Assembly: GCA_035718275.1 (NCBI GenBank)
Contig: DASTHI010000050.1
Coordinates: forward strand, 1 to 64,000
Direction of reading: 5' to 3'
DNA from: Pseudolabrys sp035718275
GTDB taxonomy: Bacteria > Pseudomonadota > Alphaproteobacteria > Rhizobiales > Xanthobacteraceae
DNA: 64,000 nucleotides
Part shown: positions 8,809 through 16,559 of the stretch, piece by piece
How positions within the stretch are numbered: position 1 is the stretch's first letter
Layout: the number at the start of each line of letters is the position of its first letter
Notes under the pieces: model-generated
The model's input: only the letters and a program-made list of their open reading frames with translations
Databases searched by the model: none
What the model was told of the DNA's origin: nothing
Made by a program: the position numbers and the translations under genes

Positions 8809-9504
8809 TCAAGCAAGTTTCCCAAAAATTGAACCGATGCCGGCGGTAAGCGCCATTGCAAATGCGCCCCAGAAAGTCACGCGAAGAGCCGGTCTGAAGG
8901 GGTGGGCACCGCCAGCCTTTGCGCCAACCGTTCCAAGGAGAGCCAAGAAAATTAACGACCCTCCCGCCACAACCGCCAAAAGCCAATTGGCCGGGGTAGC
9001 TGCAACGAGCACGAGCGGCGCGGCGGCTCCGATGGAAAATGTTGCAGCCGACGCAAGTGCAGCCTGAATCGGTCTCGCCCTGGTGATCTCGGATATCCCG
9101 AGTTCCTCTCTGGCGTGGACCGCAAGGGCGTTTTTTGCCATCAGCTGTTTTGCAACCTCACGCGCGAGCTTTGGTTCGAGCCCGCGCGTTTCATAAATTT
9201 GGGCCAATTCGTCTTCTTCAAACTCAGGCTGCTCTCGGAGTTCGCGCGTTTCTTTCGCCAAATCCGCACGCTCGGTATCGGACTGCGAACTTACCGATAC
9301 GTATTCGCCAGCTGCCATTGACATCGCGCCAGCGACCAAGCCGGCCACACCGGTCAGCAATACGTCGGTTTTTGCGACTGATGCTGCGGCCACTCCCAAG
9401 ACCAGGCTAGCGGTTGAGATGATGCCATCATTTGCGCCCAGGACAGCCGCTCGTAACCAGCCAATGCGATGAACAAGATGAGTTTCACTGTGTAGACGGC
9501 CCAT
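8809..9504 (-). CDS. VIT1/CCC1-family transporter
   Basis: A 231-residue integral membrane protein of the vacuolar iron transporter family, which moves Fe(II)/Mn(II) in eukaryotes; bacterial members are presumed metal transporters. The N-terminal motif WLRAAVLGANDGIISTASLVLG and the following AGAMSMAAGEYVSVSSQSDTE are diagnostic. The cytoplasmic metal-binding segment holds several Glu residues (FEEDELAQIYETRGLEPKLA), and three further hydrophobic helices end the protein. It reads in the same direction as the FAD/patatin gene, with about 160 bp between them. Confidence 0.9.
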   Translation of the reverse strand: MGRLHSETHLVHRIGWLRAAVLGANDGIISTASLVLGVAAASVAKTDVLLTGVAGLVAGAMSMAAGEYVSVSSQSDTERADLAKETRELREQPEFEEDELAQIYETRGLEPKLAREVAKQLMAKNALAVHAREELGISEITRARPIQAALASAATFSIGAAAPLVLVAATPANWLLAVVAGGSLIFLALLGTVGAKAGGAHPFRPALRVTFWGAFAMALTAGIGSIFGKLA

Positions 9505-9708
9505 CAGGCTTTCTCGCCAAGAAAACTACCCATGCTGGCACCAATCTATGTTCGAGCCAGCGCAATTGCCGAACGGATGTGATAGATTTCTCCAATGGTT
9601 ATGTTGCCTTAGCTTGGAAGTGTGCGGTTCCCTCTCGTACGAAGGACTTGCTCCAAATTGTCCGTGGTCCGCACTGAGTGAGAATGATCTGTGCGGCCCT
9701 GGATCAGT

Positions 9709-10002
9709 TTACGGTATCGTAGAATGTGGACTGAGGGTCTCCCTGAAACAGCGCCTGAGCGCGTTGTCGCAGCTCGGCTTGTGTGGGGCTTGTGTGGGGC
9801 TTGTGTGCATGGCCATGAATGTCTCCCGACTTTCATGTTCCACGATCGCGACGTAATTTCTTCCATCTTGCGGCTGCAGCAGAACCCGACGAATAAATCC
9901 GGGATGCTGAGCGTAAGCTCGGTTTGAGTCCTCAAACCACTGGCGGAATTCCGTGTCCTTTCCATCTTTGATCATCGGAAAGCGGACGATATTGACAAAC
10001 AC
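9709..10002 (-). CDS. Antibiotic biosynthesis monooxygenase (ABM) domain protein with frameshifted C-terminus
   Basis: The N-terminal 65 residues match a small ABM-type dimeric alpha+beta barrel: VNIVRFPMIKDGKDTEFRQW, HPGFIRRVLLQ, NYVAIVEHESRETFMAMH. GTG 10002 is preferred over ATG 9975 because the first beta strand (VNIVRF) needs it. The last 25 residues are out of the ancestral frame. An 11-bp unit (CCCCACACAAG on this strand) is tandemly duplicated; removing one copy gives a 95-residue protein ending AQALFQGDPQSTFYDTVN with a stop at 9704. It overlaps the upstream hemerythrin gene by 31 bp. Family role: monooxygenase or heme/quinone-related chemistry, unspecified; the allele here may be inactive. 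Confidence 0.8.
   Translation of the reverse strand: MFVNIVRFPMIKDGKDTEFRQWFEDSNRAYAQHPGFIRRVLLQPQDGRNYVAIVEHESRETFMAMHTSPTQAPHKPSCDNALRRCFRETLSPHSTIP
9776..9807. repeat. 11-bp tandem duplication inside the ABM gene
   Basis: The + strand reads GG followed by CTTGTGTGGGG (9778-9788), CTTGTGTGGGG (9789-9799) and CTTGTGTG (9800-9807), that is, nearly three units of period 11. Because 11 is not a multiple of 3, one extra unit shifts the reading frame of the ABM gene. Deleting one unit restores a frame of exactly 96 codons. Confidence 0.9.
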
Positions 10003-10481
10003 GAGTCATCATCCAAAATTTTCTTTTGTCCGAGGTTGGGGAGCGCCGCTTTTAAATATCGACCAATCAGCAAGGCAGTCGGGTAGGATACCTGCTCCTC
10101 AGCTAATGCATGCACCATTAGCCTTTCCGCAAAGCGCGCGTGCTCCATCTTGTTTTCCGCCTTTGCAGCGTCGACCAGGCCCTTCAGAGCTGCGAGTATC
10201 TCCTTGTGCTCGTCGAGCATATGCGGCAGTTCGGCCTCCAGTTTGTCCGTCAATTCGAGCACGTCGGCCATGCCAGGTTCGAGTGTGCCTTTGGCCAATG
10301 CAGTCAGCAGGCCAAGGGGCGGCAAAGCATATTCCTCTTCCTTGACGAAGTGACTATGCAGCACTCTTGCGACCGCTTTTGCGGCCTCGGCTGTTTGACC
10401 GCCTGCCTTGGTCGCTTTGACAAGATCAGCATGCAGTTCATCATGCTCGATCTTCATTGGCTTCGGAATTTCGAACTTCAT
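9972..10481 (-). CDS. Hemerythrin HHE-domain protein
   Basis: A 169-residue, all-helical protein has the carboxylate/His pattern of a di-iron hemerythrin-like domain: MKIEHDELHADL, VLHSHFVKEEEYALPPL, LPHMLDEHKEILAAL and the late HALAEEQVSYP. Such proteins bind O2 or NO or store iron. ATG 10481 follows AAAGGAGG, a near-perfect ribosome site, with spacing 5; an in-frame GTG one codon earlier is too close. The 3' end overlaps the ABM gene, so the two form a coupled unit. Position near a FixK/FNR box 420 bp upstream and a cytochrome b561 gene fits a low-oxygen or nitrosative-stress setting, which is inference. Confidence 0.88.
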   Translation of the reverse strand: MKFEIPKPMKIEHDELHADLVKATKAGGQTAEAAKAVARVLHSHFVKEEEYALPPLGLLTALAKGTLEPGMADVLELTDKLEAELPHMLDEHKEILAALKGLVDAAKAENKMEHARFAERLMVHALAEEQVSYPTALLIGRYLKAALPNLGQKKILDDDSCLSISSAFR

Positions 10482-10547
10482 CACATCCTCCTTTGATGGA
10501 GGCTCACACTTTCGGGCTGGTGTGGCGATTACGCGTACAAGAAGCAG

Positions 10548-10847
10548 CTATCTGCTCTTTTTGCCGAGTTTGGCTTGTACAAGCTCTCCCGTCATGGGGT
10601 TGTAGTACGCTTCCACTTCACCACCGCTGGCCTTCTCGGTGATGTACACCTTGTGGCATCCATCATCAATTCGGGCGCGACGAACCACGTAGCCGAGCGC
10701 CTCGACCTTCGCCTTCAGTGTTTCGATAGACATCCATTTGTCGCGAGGAACTGTCGGGCATTTGTCGCCAGGTGCAATGCCTTGTGCCATGGCTTGAAAG
10801 GCGCCAGCCAGGATGACGACAATTACCGCGGTACAAAGTTTGCGCAT
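10548..10847 (-). CDS. PepSY-domain secreted protein
   Basis: A 99-residue protein with a signal peptide (MRKLCTAVIVVILAGAFQAMA) and one PepSY-like domain: MSIETLKAKVEALGYVVRRARIDDGCHKVYI followed by GGEVEAYYNPMTGELVQAKL. PepSY domains are thought to inhibit proteases or bind metals and often accompany b-type cytochromes. ATG 10847 is preceded by AAAGGAG at good spacing; the longer reading to 10916 would run through an FNR-like box and is rejected. Divergent from the cytochrome b561 gene. Confidence 0.82.
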   Translation of the reverse strand: MRKLCTAVIVVILAGAFQAMAQGIAPGDKCPTVPRDKWMSIETLKAKVEALGYVVRRARIDDGCHKVYITEKASGGEVEAYYNPMTGELVQAKLGKKSR

Positions 10848-10902
10848 GTTCTCAGACTCCTTTTTTTCAAAAAAAGCATAAGTTGCGAAGAATTGTGTGA
10901 CC

Positions 10903-10916
10903 TTGATTTGAATCAA
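10903..10916. promoter_or_regulatory. FixK/FNR-type box (TTGAT-N4-ATCAA)
   Basis: TTGATTTGAATCAA is a perfect match to the FNR/FixK consensus palindrome. It lies between the divergent PepSY gene (start 10847) and the cytochrome b561 gene (start 10971), 55-57 bp from each start codon, so it could activate either under low oxygen. The match is seen directly; regulation is inferred. Confidence 0.7.
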
Positions 10917-10970
10917 CGCGTTTGCCCCTAACGCACGATTGAGTAGATCAGGTCACATGAGGGTCCGAGT

Positions 10971-11528
10971 ATGCGGCTACGTAATTCGGCTGAGGGGTAC
11001 GGTGCGGCTTCGCAGATGATGCATTGGATGACAGTAGCGCTGGTGATTCTTGCTTGGTTCCTTGGTCAATTCGACGACATCTTTCCGAAAGGGGCAGCGC
11101 GGGCAGCGAGCTTGTTCGTACACATTTCGGCGGGACTTGCAGTGCTCGGTATTCTTGTGCTGCGGGTGTTTTGGCGCCTTGTCGATCCGCCGCCACCAAC
11201 TGAAAAAACGGTCTTAGGCCCTTGGCTCGATCGCGCCGGACGGCTCGCTCACTACGCCTTGTATGTATTGCTTGTCGCCGTTCCAATTTCCGGGATCATA
11301 TTGCAATTCGCGCGGGGTGATCCTCTCCCGCTGTTCGGTATCGCCGAGATAGCTTCGCCGTGGACTCGCGACCGTGCGTTCGCTCGCTCAATCAAAGAAG
11401 TCCATGAAATGACGTCGAACGCGCTGGTGATCCTTGCCGGGTTTCATGCCGCTGCTGCGCTTGTTCACCATTGGGTGCTGCACGACCGAACACTTGTGCG
11501 GATGCTTCCTCGCTTTCGCAGGTCATAA
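10971..11528 (+). CDS. Cytochrome b561
   Basis: A 185-residue four-helix membrane cytochrome. Hydrophobic helices at about 17-35, 46-66, 88-108 and 145-168 carry heme-ligand-type histidines: QMMHWM, LFVHISAG, RLAHYALY and the HHWVLHDRTL end. The family moves electrons across or along the inner membrane, often from quinol to superoxide or to a partner protein. The gene is preceded by a FixK/FNR box, consistent with oxygen-dependent expression. It is followed after about 130 bp by an EF-hand protein on the same strand. Confidence 0.88.
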   Translation: MRLRNSAEGYGAASQMMHWMTVALVILAWFLGQFDDIFPKGAARAASLFVHISAGLAVLGILVLRVFWRLVDPPPPTEKTVLGPWLDRAGRLAHYALYVLLVAVPISGIILQFARGDPLPLFGIAEIASPWTRDRAFARSIKEVHEMTSNALVILAGFHAAAALVHHWVLHDRTLVRMLPRFRRS

Positions 11529-11655
11529 CTAGAAGTGGTCTGCAATGCTGCACAACTGGCTGCTGTCCGGAACTACTGGTTGCGGTCTGGAACTCAACAA
11601 TGCGATGCCGATTAAACCGGTAGTTCGCAAAATGGAAAAACATGAAAGGTGTCAC

Positions 11656-12081
11656 ATGCGTCGCATCACTTTTTTGATAGCGGGTATCTCGATTGCTGCA
11701 ATCTCGTTTGGCGGTCTGGCTCGCGAGGCGGTCGCACAATCACAACAAGGAGCTCAAAGCGGCCAAACCCAACAAGTCCAGCCAGAAGGCGACATGATGA
11801 GCGGAGGAATGATGGGCAGGGGCATGATGGGTGGCGGATTGATGGGAAGGGGCATGATGGGTGGCGGCATGATGGGTAGGCACGATCACGGCGCGATCGG
11901 CCATGGAATAATGATGCGGATGATGTTCAGCCTGATGGATGCCGACGGGGACGGCTCAATCTCCTTGCAGGAGTTTCAATCCGCGCACGAGCGCATCTTT
12001 AAAGGGATGGATCAAAACAAAGATGGCCGGCTCACCATGGAAGAAATGCGGTCTTTCATGGGGGATAAGCGCGATCGGTAA
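11656..12081 (+). CDS. Secreted EF-hand protein with Met/Gly-rich segment
   Basis: A 141-residue protein has a signal peptide (MRRITFLIAGISIAAISFGGLAREAVA cleaved near AQS), a repetitive Met/Gly/Arg stretch built from GRGMMGGG-like units, then two EF-hand calcium loops, DADGDGSISLQEF and DQNKDGRLTMEEM. Both loops have the canonical Asp/Asn and terminal Glu positions. Met- and His-rich repeats of this kind can bind copper; that is inference. ATG 11656 is chosen because the signal peptide starts there; the longer frame from 11545 has no ribosome site. Confidence 0.82.
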   Translation: MRRITFLIAGISIAAISFGGLAREAVAQSQQGAQSGQTQQVQPEGDMMSGGMMGRGMMGGGLMGRGMMGGGMMGRHDHGAIGHGIMMRMMFSLMDADGDGSISLQEFQSAHERIFKGMDQNKDGRLTMEEMRSFMGDKRDR

Positions 12082-12109
12082 ATGTGCGCTTCTCTAGTGT
12101 TGTCAGGAC

Positions 12110-12622
12110 GTGCAATCGGCTAGCAAAATTCGATCGCCGTGCTGGCGATTTCGGACGACGTATTCCCACGTCCTTGCCATCTCCAGGCTCTTACCGTTCG
12201 GCGGCGAACTCGGCGACTACCTTGTCCGTGCAGCGATCGATGCCCTTCAGGCGCCCGCCGTCTCTTACGGCAAAGGCGCGATCGTGGGCACGGCGGGCGA
12301 CATCGAGCACGCAGCAGCAATCATTCATCCCAAGATGGGAAAGCCGATGCGCGACGCAATCGGCGGCGGGCAGGCCATCATTCCGTCCAACGTCAAAGTG
12401 GCAGCAGCTGGTGCTTCGATTGACGTTCCGCTGGGGCACAAGGATGACGTCTGGTCCTTCGACGAGATCGATACCGTGACGGTCAGCATTCCGAGCGCGC
12501 CACGTCCCGAGGAAATTGTGGTGATCGTTGCGCTGGCGAGTGGCGGCCGCCCGCGACCCCGCGTCGCCAAATCCGATGCTGTTCCCCCGGCGCGTTTGAC
12601 AGGTGCCGAGTTAGGGAGATGA
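12110..12622 (+). pseudogene. Decayed amino-acid-synthesis family (DUF1185, AA_synth) gene
   Basis: From about 12166 the frame matches the C-terminal two thirds of the AA_synth family: LPFGGELGDYLVRAAIDAL, SYGKGAIVGTAGDIEHAAAIIHPK, IGGGQAIIPSNVK, SIDVPLGHKD and RPEEIVVIVALASGGRP. The family is usually near 190 residues, and its first 45-55 residues are missing in this frame. A short segment reading IAVLAIS in another frame (about 12133-12153) resembles the expected first beta strand, so a frameshift plus loss of the start is likely. No ribosome site precedes any start in frame. The function of the intact family is poorly defined. Confidence 0.6.
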
Positions 12623-12683
12623 CGCAGTGCTGGATGGGCTCTTCTGCCGCGGCCCCGCTATTCGCAATTGCAATCGGGTGTGA

Positions 12684-12794
12684 CTAGCGCTCTTCGCCGT
12701 AGTTCTCGCGGTCACCGATGCAGGTGGCGTAGCCGGCCATGAAGGTGACGGCCATCAGCGCTGCGAGCACAAGGCCAACCGCAACCCACCACAT
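12684..12794 (-). CDS. 36-residue single-span membrane protein
   Basis: The minus strand encodes MWWVAVGLVLAALMAVTFMA followed by GYATCIGDRENYGEER: one hydrophobic helix and a short charged tail. ATG 12794 is preceded by AAGGGGAAAAATC, a good ribosome site. The gene is well formed. Its function is unknown. Confidence 0.6.
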   Translation of the reverse strand: MWWVAVGLVLAALMAVTFMAGYATCIGDRENYGEER

Positions 12795-12916
12795 GATTTT
12801 TCCCCTTGGCCGACCGTCAAGAGACCTAGTGACATAGTACTAGTACTTGAAATCGCCCGCGGGCGCAAAGCGGCTTCCGGTCGCGGCCGGCCGCCTGCCG
12901 ACGCGCGCTCCCGACG

Positions 12917-12945
12917 CAAAAAGGGCCACCGCGGGGGTGGCCCTT
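12917..12945 (-). terminator. Bidirectional rho-independent terminator
   Basis: AAAA-GGGCCACC-GCGGG-GGTGGCCC-TTTT forms a perfect 8-bp GC stem flanked by A and T runs. On the minus strand it lies just downstream of the Gly/Arg-rich repeat gene (stop at 12966). The flanking runs allow it to work in either direction. Confidence 0.8.
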
Positions 12946-12965
12946 TTCGACAGTATGAATGCTGC

Positions 12966-13625
12966 TCAGTAGGGGTAGTAGCCGTCAGCCACGCACACGT
13001 TCACCCAGCCCCAGTCAGGCCGCCACTGAACGCAGTCGTCATAGCCGTAGTACCCGTAGTCGTAATAGGGAACCGAGGCGGCAAGCGCGAGGCCTGCGCC
13101 GACGCCCCACCACGGCCAGAAGCCACCACGGTGGCCGCCCCACCAGGCGGCTCGATGTCCACGCCACCAGTTGTTGCCGCGCCAGCCGCCGCGCCAGTTG
13201 CCCTGCCAGCGTCCGGGACCTGCCGCGAAACCGGCGGTCCGGAAGCTGCGGTTACCGAAGGTGGCCGCACGGGAACGAAACGCGGCGCGGTTCCCGAAGG
13301 TCGCCGCGCGGGTGCCGACAAAGCCCCGGTTGCCAAAAGTGGCCCCCCGGGTGCCGACAAAGCCCCGGTTGCCGAAAGTGGCCGCACGCGAGCCGGCAAA
13401 GCCCATGCGTCCGGGAGCGCCCATCGAGCGAGCGCCGCCCATTGCGCCGACTCGGGCACCGCCAAAGCCGCCACCGCCCATGCGCGCACCGCCAAAGCCG
13501 CCGCCGCCGGCAGCTCGCATACCGCCGCCTCCACCGAACCCGCCTCTAGGAGCAGCGTCAACCGAACTGGAAAACGCGGCTGCTGCCAGAACGAGTGCGG
13601 CGCATACAGAAAGTGATTTCAACAT
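12966..13625 (-). CDS. Secreted Gly/Arg-rich repeat protein
   Basis: A 219-residue protein with a clear signal peptide (MLKSLSVCAALVLAAAAFSSSVDA). The mature part is Gly-rich (GGGGFGGARMGGGGFGGARV), then carries four near-copies of a 13-residue unit like RAATFGNRGFVGT (residues about 80-135), then a Trp/Gly/Arg stretch and an aromatic Tyr/Asp C-terminus containing two Cys. Similar secreted proteins are frequent in Bradyrhizobium-type genomes and lack a known function; a cell-surface or nucleic-acid-binding role would be guesswork. A terminator follows the gene. Confidence 0.75.
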   Translation of the reverse strand: MLKSLSVCAALVLAAAAFSSSVDAAPRGGFGGGGGMRAAGGGGFGGARMGGGGFGGARVGAMGGARSMGAPGRMGFAGSRAATFGNRGFVGTRGATFGNRGFVGTRAATFGNRAAFRSRAATFGNRSFRTAGFAAGPGRWQGNWRGGWRGNNWWRGHRAAWWGGHRGGFWPWWGVGAGLALAASVPYYDYGYYGYDDCVQWRPDWGWVNVCVADGYYPY

Positions 13626-13885
13626 GACCGTACTCCAAGCTGTGAACTAATGTCCGTAACGCACCGCGCGGGGCCTTGGATCCCGGAGCAATGTCACAAG
13701 ATGGAAGAAACACTCGCACGCTGACGGCGGACGGAAGTTCCCCGCCGGGAGCAGTGGCGCGGCCGCCCCGGCACGCGCCCCGGGGTACCCCGCTACGGCA
13801 ATGAAGGAATTCAGCACCCGCCGGGCGGTCTTTAACCGGTTCTCAACACCCTTGGGTCCGAATCCGCTGGGCAAGGAGCGAGGGG

Positions 13886-15196
13886 TTGGTGTTCAGCGTC
13901 GAGTCGATGATGTTTTTCGCGACGGGTTTTCTCGTCGCGGCCCTCAGCGTTCTTGTCGTCGCGCCGCTGATTCACGCCCGCGCCGTGCGTCTGACCAGGC
14001 GCGATCTCGAAAGCACGATCCCGATTTCGGTGGAGGAAATTGCGGCCGCGAAGGACGCCCTGCGCGCCGAATTCGCCATGTCGACGCGGCGGTTCGAAAC
14101 AACCATCGAGCAGCTCAGAACCAAGAACGGCGGCCAGCTCGTCGAACTCGGCAAGACGAGCAAAGCGCTCAGCCAAATCAAAACCGAGCTCGATCCATTG
14201 CGCGAGCGGCTGCTTGCCAGCGAGCGAGAGGTCGCGGCAAAGACGGAGGCGCTGCAGACCGCCGAGCGCGCTCTGTCGGAGAAGGATCTGCAGCTTTCCC
14301 GCCTTGCCGGCGATATCGAGCGATCGAAAGCGCAATCACAATCACAAAAAGTCGAGATCGTCGCGCTCAAGACCGAGGTCGAGGTCGTGAAGGCGCAGCT
14401 CGCGACCGCCACCAGCGAGTCCGACCAGCTGAGAAAGAGCCGCGACGCGGAACGCGACAAGCTTGCGGAAGCAACCGCGATGCTCGCCGAAGAGCTGGAG
14501 CGATCCAATTCTCAGAAGATCGAGATCGCCGCGCTCAACGCCGACGTGGAGGCGGTCAAAGCGCAGCTTGCGACCGCCATCAGGGAATCGGACGTGCTGC
14601 GGCAGAGTTGCGACGCCGAGCGCGAGAAGCTCGCGGAAGCGACCGCGATGCTCGCCGAAGAGCTGGAGCGATCCAATTCTCAGAAGATCGAGATCGTCGC
14701 ACTCAATGCCGCGGTGGAGGCGGTCAAGGCACAGCTGGCGACCGCGATCAGGGAATCGGACATCCTGCGACAGAGTCGCGACGCCGAGCGCGAGAAGCTT
14801 GCGGAGGCGAGCCAAAAGTTCGCGGAAGAGCGCGCCAGGTTCGAAACCTTCCACCATCGCGTCTCCGAGCTGGTCGAGCAGCTCAAGGCGCAACACGCCG
14901 CATCCGAGCTCATGAACAGGCGCGCGCACACTCTCGAAAAGCGTCTGCTCGCGCAGGCGCAGGCGATGCGGGATCGCGAAAGCGAGCTGCAGCGTGTTCA
15001 AGACGAACTCGAAGCGGCGCGCAGCGAGAACAACGCCCAGGCACAAAGCCTCAGAATCGAGAACGCGAAATTGCAGGCTGCCTTGCAGCGCGCCAACGGC
15101 GAGCGGCTGCGTCTGTCCTACGAGCTGGACAAGACGGCGCGCGGTAGCAACACCGCGGCAAATGGCGGCCGGCCGGCTACTCTTTCCATCGTTTGA
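13886..15196 (+). CDS. Membrane-anchored coiled-coil protein with 56-residue repeats
   Basis: About 436 residues: an N-terminal hydrophobic helix (MMFFATGFLVAALSVLVVAPLI) and then an almost uninterrupted coiled coil to the C-terminus. Residues about 155-322 consist of three 56-residue repeats starting K(I/V)EI(V/A)AL; 56 equals exactly eight heptads, so the copies keep coiled-coil register. It resembles chromosome-segregation-ATPase-like proteins only by coil character and has no nucleotide-binding motif. The start is uncertain: TTG 13886 and GTG 13889 follow AAGGAG, ATG 13907 is the first ATG. The 3' end overlaps the convergent next gene by 20 bp. Confidence 0.75.
   Translation: MVFSVESMMFFATGFLVAALSVLVVAPLIHARAVRLTRRDLESTIPISVEEIAAAKDALRAEFAMSTRRFETTIEQLRTKNGGQLVELGKTSKALSQIKTELDPLRERLLASEREVAAKTEALQTAERALSEKDLQLSRLAGDIERSKAQSQSQKVEIVALKTEVEVVKAQLATATSESDQLRKSRDAERDKLAEATAMLAEELERSNSQKIEIAALNADVEAVKAQLATAIRESDVLRQSCDAEREKLAEATAMLAEELERSNSQKIEIVALNAAVEAVKAQLATAIRESDILRQSRDAEREKLAEASQKFAEERARFETFHHRVSELVEQLKAQHAASELMNRRAHTLEKRLLAQAQAMRDRESELQRVQDELEAARSENNAQAQSLRIENAKLQAALQRANGERLRLSYELDKTARGSNTAANGGRPATLSIV
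14348..14851. repeat. Three in-frame 168-bp tandem repeats
   Basis: Units begin at 14348, 14516 and 14684. Units two and three are nearly identical at DNA level over most of their length, while unit one is more diverged, suggesting stepwise duplication with the latest event recent. The third unit diverges after about 45 codons. Confidence 0.85.
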
Positions 15197-15566
15197 GGCT
15201 CTCTTGCAACACGTTCATCACCGCGATCGACGCGCTGTTCAGATCGGCATAACGGTCCATCTCGCGGCTCACGCGTTCGCGCTCGCTGCAGATGGTGTTG
15301 CGGACGTCTTCAAGTTTCGTGATCACGTGATCGATCTGCTCGACTGAGCTGCTGGTCAGGCGATGAATGACCGCATCAAGATTTTCCGCCGGCACTGTGG
15401 CGATATTTTCCGACGGCACAGTCGCGACGTCATTTTCCTCCGTCGGTGCAGTGGCGACATTTTCTGCCGACACACTGGCGACGTCGTTGTTCCCTTCCTG
15501 GCGGGACAGCGTTGCAAGATCCGCCGCAGCCGCATCGACCTCCGCGAGTTTCGTCTCGAGGCTCAT
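15177..15566 (-). CDS. Unknown protein with VATxPxEN repeats and helical C-terminus
   Basis: A 129-residue acidic protein. The first half has short imperfect repeats (VASVSAENVATAPTEEND, VATVPSENIATVPAEN); the second half is a predicted amphipathic helix pair (IDHVITKLEDVRNTICSERERVSREMDRYADL). ATG 15566 is preceded by GGGAGGAC, a good site. The gene is convergent with, and overlaps by 20 bp, the coiled-coil gene. No family recognised; the neighbouring coiled-coil protein is a possible partner. Confidence 0.65.
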   Translation of the reverse strand: MSLETKLAEVDAAAADLATLSRQEGNNDVASVSAENVATAPTEENDVATVPSENIATVPAENLDAVIHRLTSSSVEQIDHVITKLEDVRNTICSERERVSREMDRYADLNSASIAVMNVLQESLKRWKE

Positions 15567-15891
15567 GATGTGTCCTCCCAATTTGGCGACCGAGGAGCAT
15601 CCGAATGCTTTCGAATCCGAATGCGCATTTGCACAAGGGAAAGCCAAGAACCATGGATCGTTCGGGGCGAAATTGTGAACTCTTCGCCGTATTCACATTC
15701 TTTCCCCGGAGCAGGGGAGGCGTCTTTCGAAATGTTCGACATGTCACGGCCCGCCATTCGGATGTTTGCGGTAACCGGGCACGACCATGGCATCACTCTG
15801 CGTCCGCTACCGCACGGCTGACGGCTGCCCGGAAGTGGGTTAGCCTCCCTGGCGCAACCGGTGAAAAATGCAAAACAAGGGGAGGGCGCCG
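15567..15891. other. Divergent intergenic region
   Basis: About 325 bp lie between the leftward VATxPxEN-repeat gene and the rightward heme-binding-like gene. Open frames in both directions here lack coding features. Both promoters should lie here; none was singled out. Confidence 0.35.
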
Positions 15892-16395
15892 ATGACACTA
15901 TGCGGATTCCGATTCACGACACTCGCGTTGGCTTCCGCGGCAGCCTGCGCGCTCGCCGCGCCGGCCGGAGCGCAACTGCTCAACCACAAGGATCTGAGCG
16001 CATCGATTGCGATTGCCATCGTGCAGGCGACGATCGATACCTGCAAAGCCAATGGTTACAAAGTGTCGGCCACGGTGGTCGGCCGCAACGGCGAGATCAT
16101 CGCGCAGGCCCGCGGCGACGACACGGGGCCACATACGATCGAGAACAGCTTCCGCAAAGCCTATACCGCGCGAACATTCCGGTCGCCGTCTGGTGCTCTT
16201 GCCGAGCGCGTTAAGGCTGATCCGACGCTCGGGCTGATCCATCTCAACAATGTCATCGCGAATCGCGGGGCCCTGCCGATCAAAGTCGGCGAGGAGGTCA
16301 TCGGAGCGGCCGGTGCATCGGGTGCGCCAGGCGGCGAAAAGGACGAGGCCTGCGTCAAGGCGGCGCTGGACAAGGTCGCGGACCAGCTACGGTGA
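15892..16395 (+). CDS. GlcG/HbpS-family heme-binding-like protein, secreted
   Basis: A 167-residue protein has a signal peptide (FTTLALASAAACALAAPAGA) and a GlcG/HbpS (DUF336, PF03928) domain: AIAIVQATIDTCKANGYKVSATVVGRNGEIIAQARGDD, then the C-terminal GALPIKVGEEVIGAAGASGAPGG that is typical of the family. Members bind heme or other small ligands and often have accessory roles. ATG 15892 follows AAGGGGAGG, so it is preferred over the ATG at 15868. Confidence 0.85.
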   Translation: MTLCGFRFTTLALASAAACALAAPAGAQLLNHKDLSASIAIAIVQATIDTCKANGYKVSATVVGRNGEIIAQARGDDTGPHTIENSFRKAYTARTFRSPSGALAERVKADPTLGLIHLNNVIANRGALPIKVGEEVIGAAGASGAPGGEKDEACVKAALDKVADQLR

Positions 16396-16559
16396 CGGGT
16401 GCTGCGGGAAGCGAGTTCGAAGAATTTCGGGGGAAACGAACGGTTTTATTGGACAGAAACGACAAATCGCAATGGATTTGCCCGATTTGTCAGCTTTGAA
16501 ATGGACTGGGCCTTGAAAAAGGCGCAGGCTTTGCACCTGTCGGGCCAAGGGGCAATGCC

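Noticed and set aside
9609..9965. A separate 118-residue minus-strand frame across the ABM gene end
   Set aside because: It is an out-of-frame reading of the ABM gene with no ribosome site. The ancestral C-terminus lies in another frame, which ends at 9704.
13801..15147. A 448-residue plus-strand frame, Arg/Ala-rich, overlapping the coiled-coil gene
   Set aside because: It is the shifted-frame shadow of a GC-rich gene. The other frame has a membrane helix, heptad pattern and clean repeats; this one is Arg-rich low complexity with no ribosome site.
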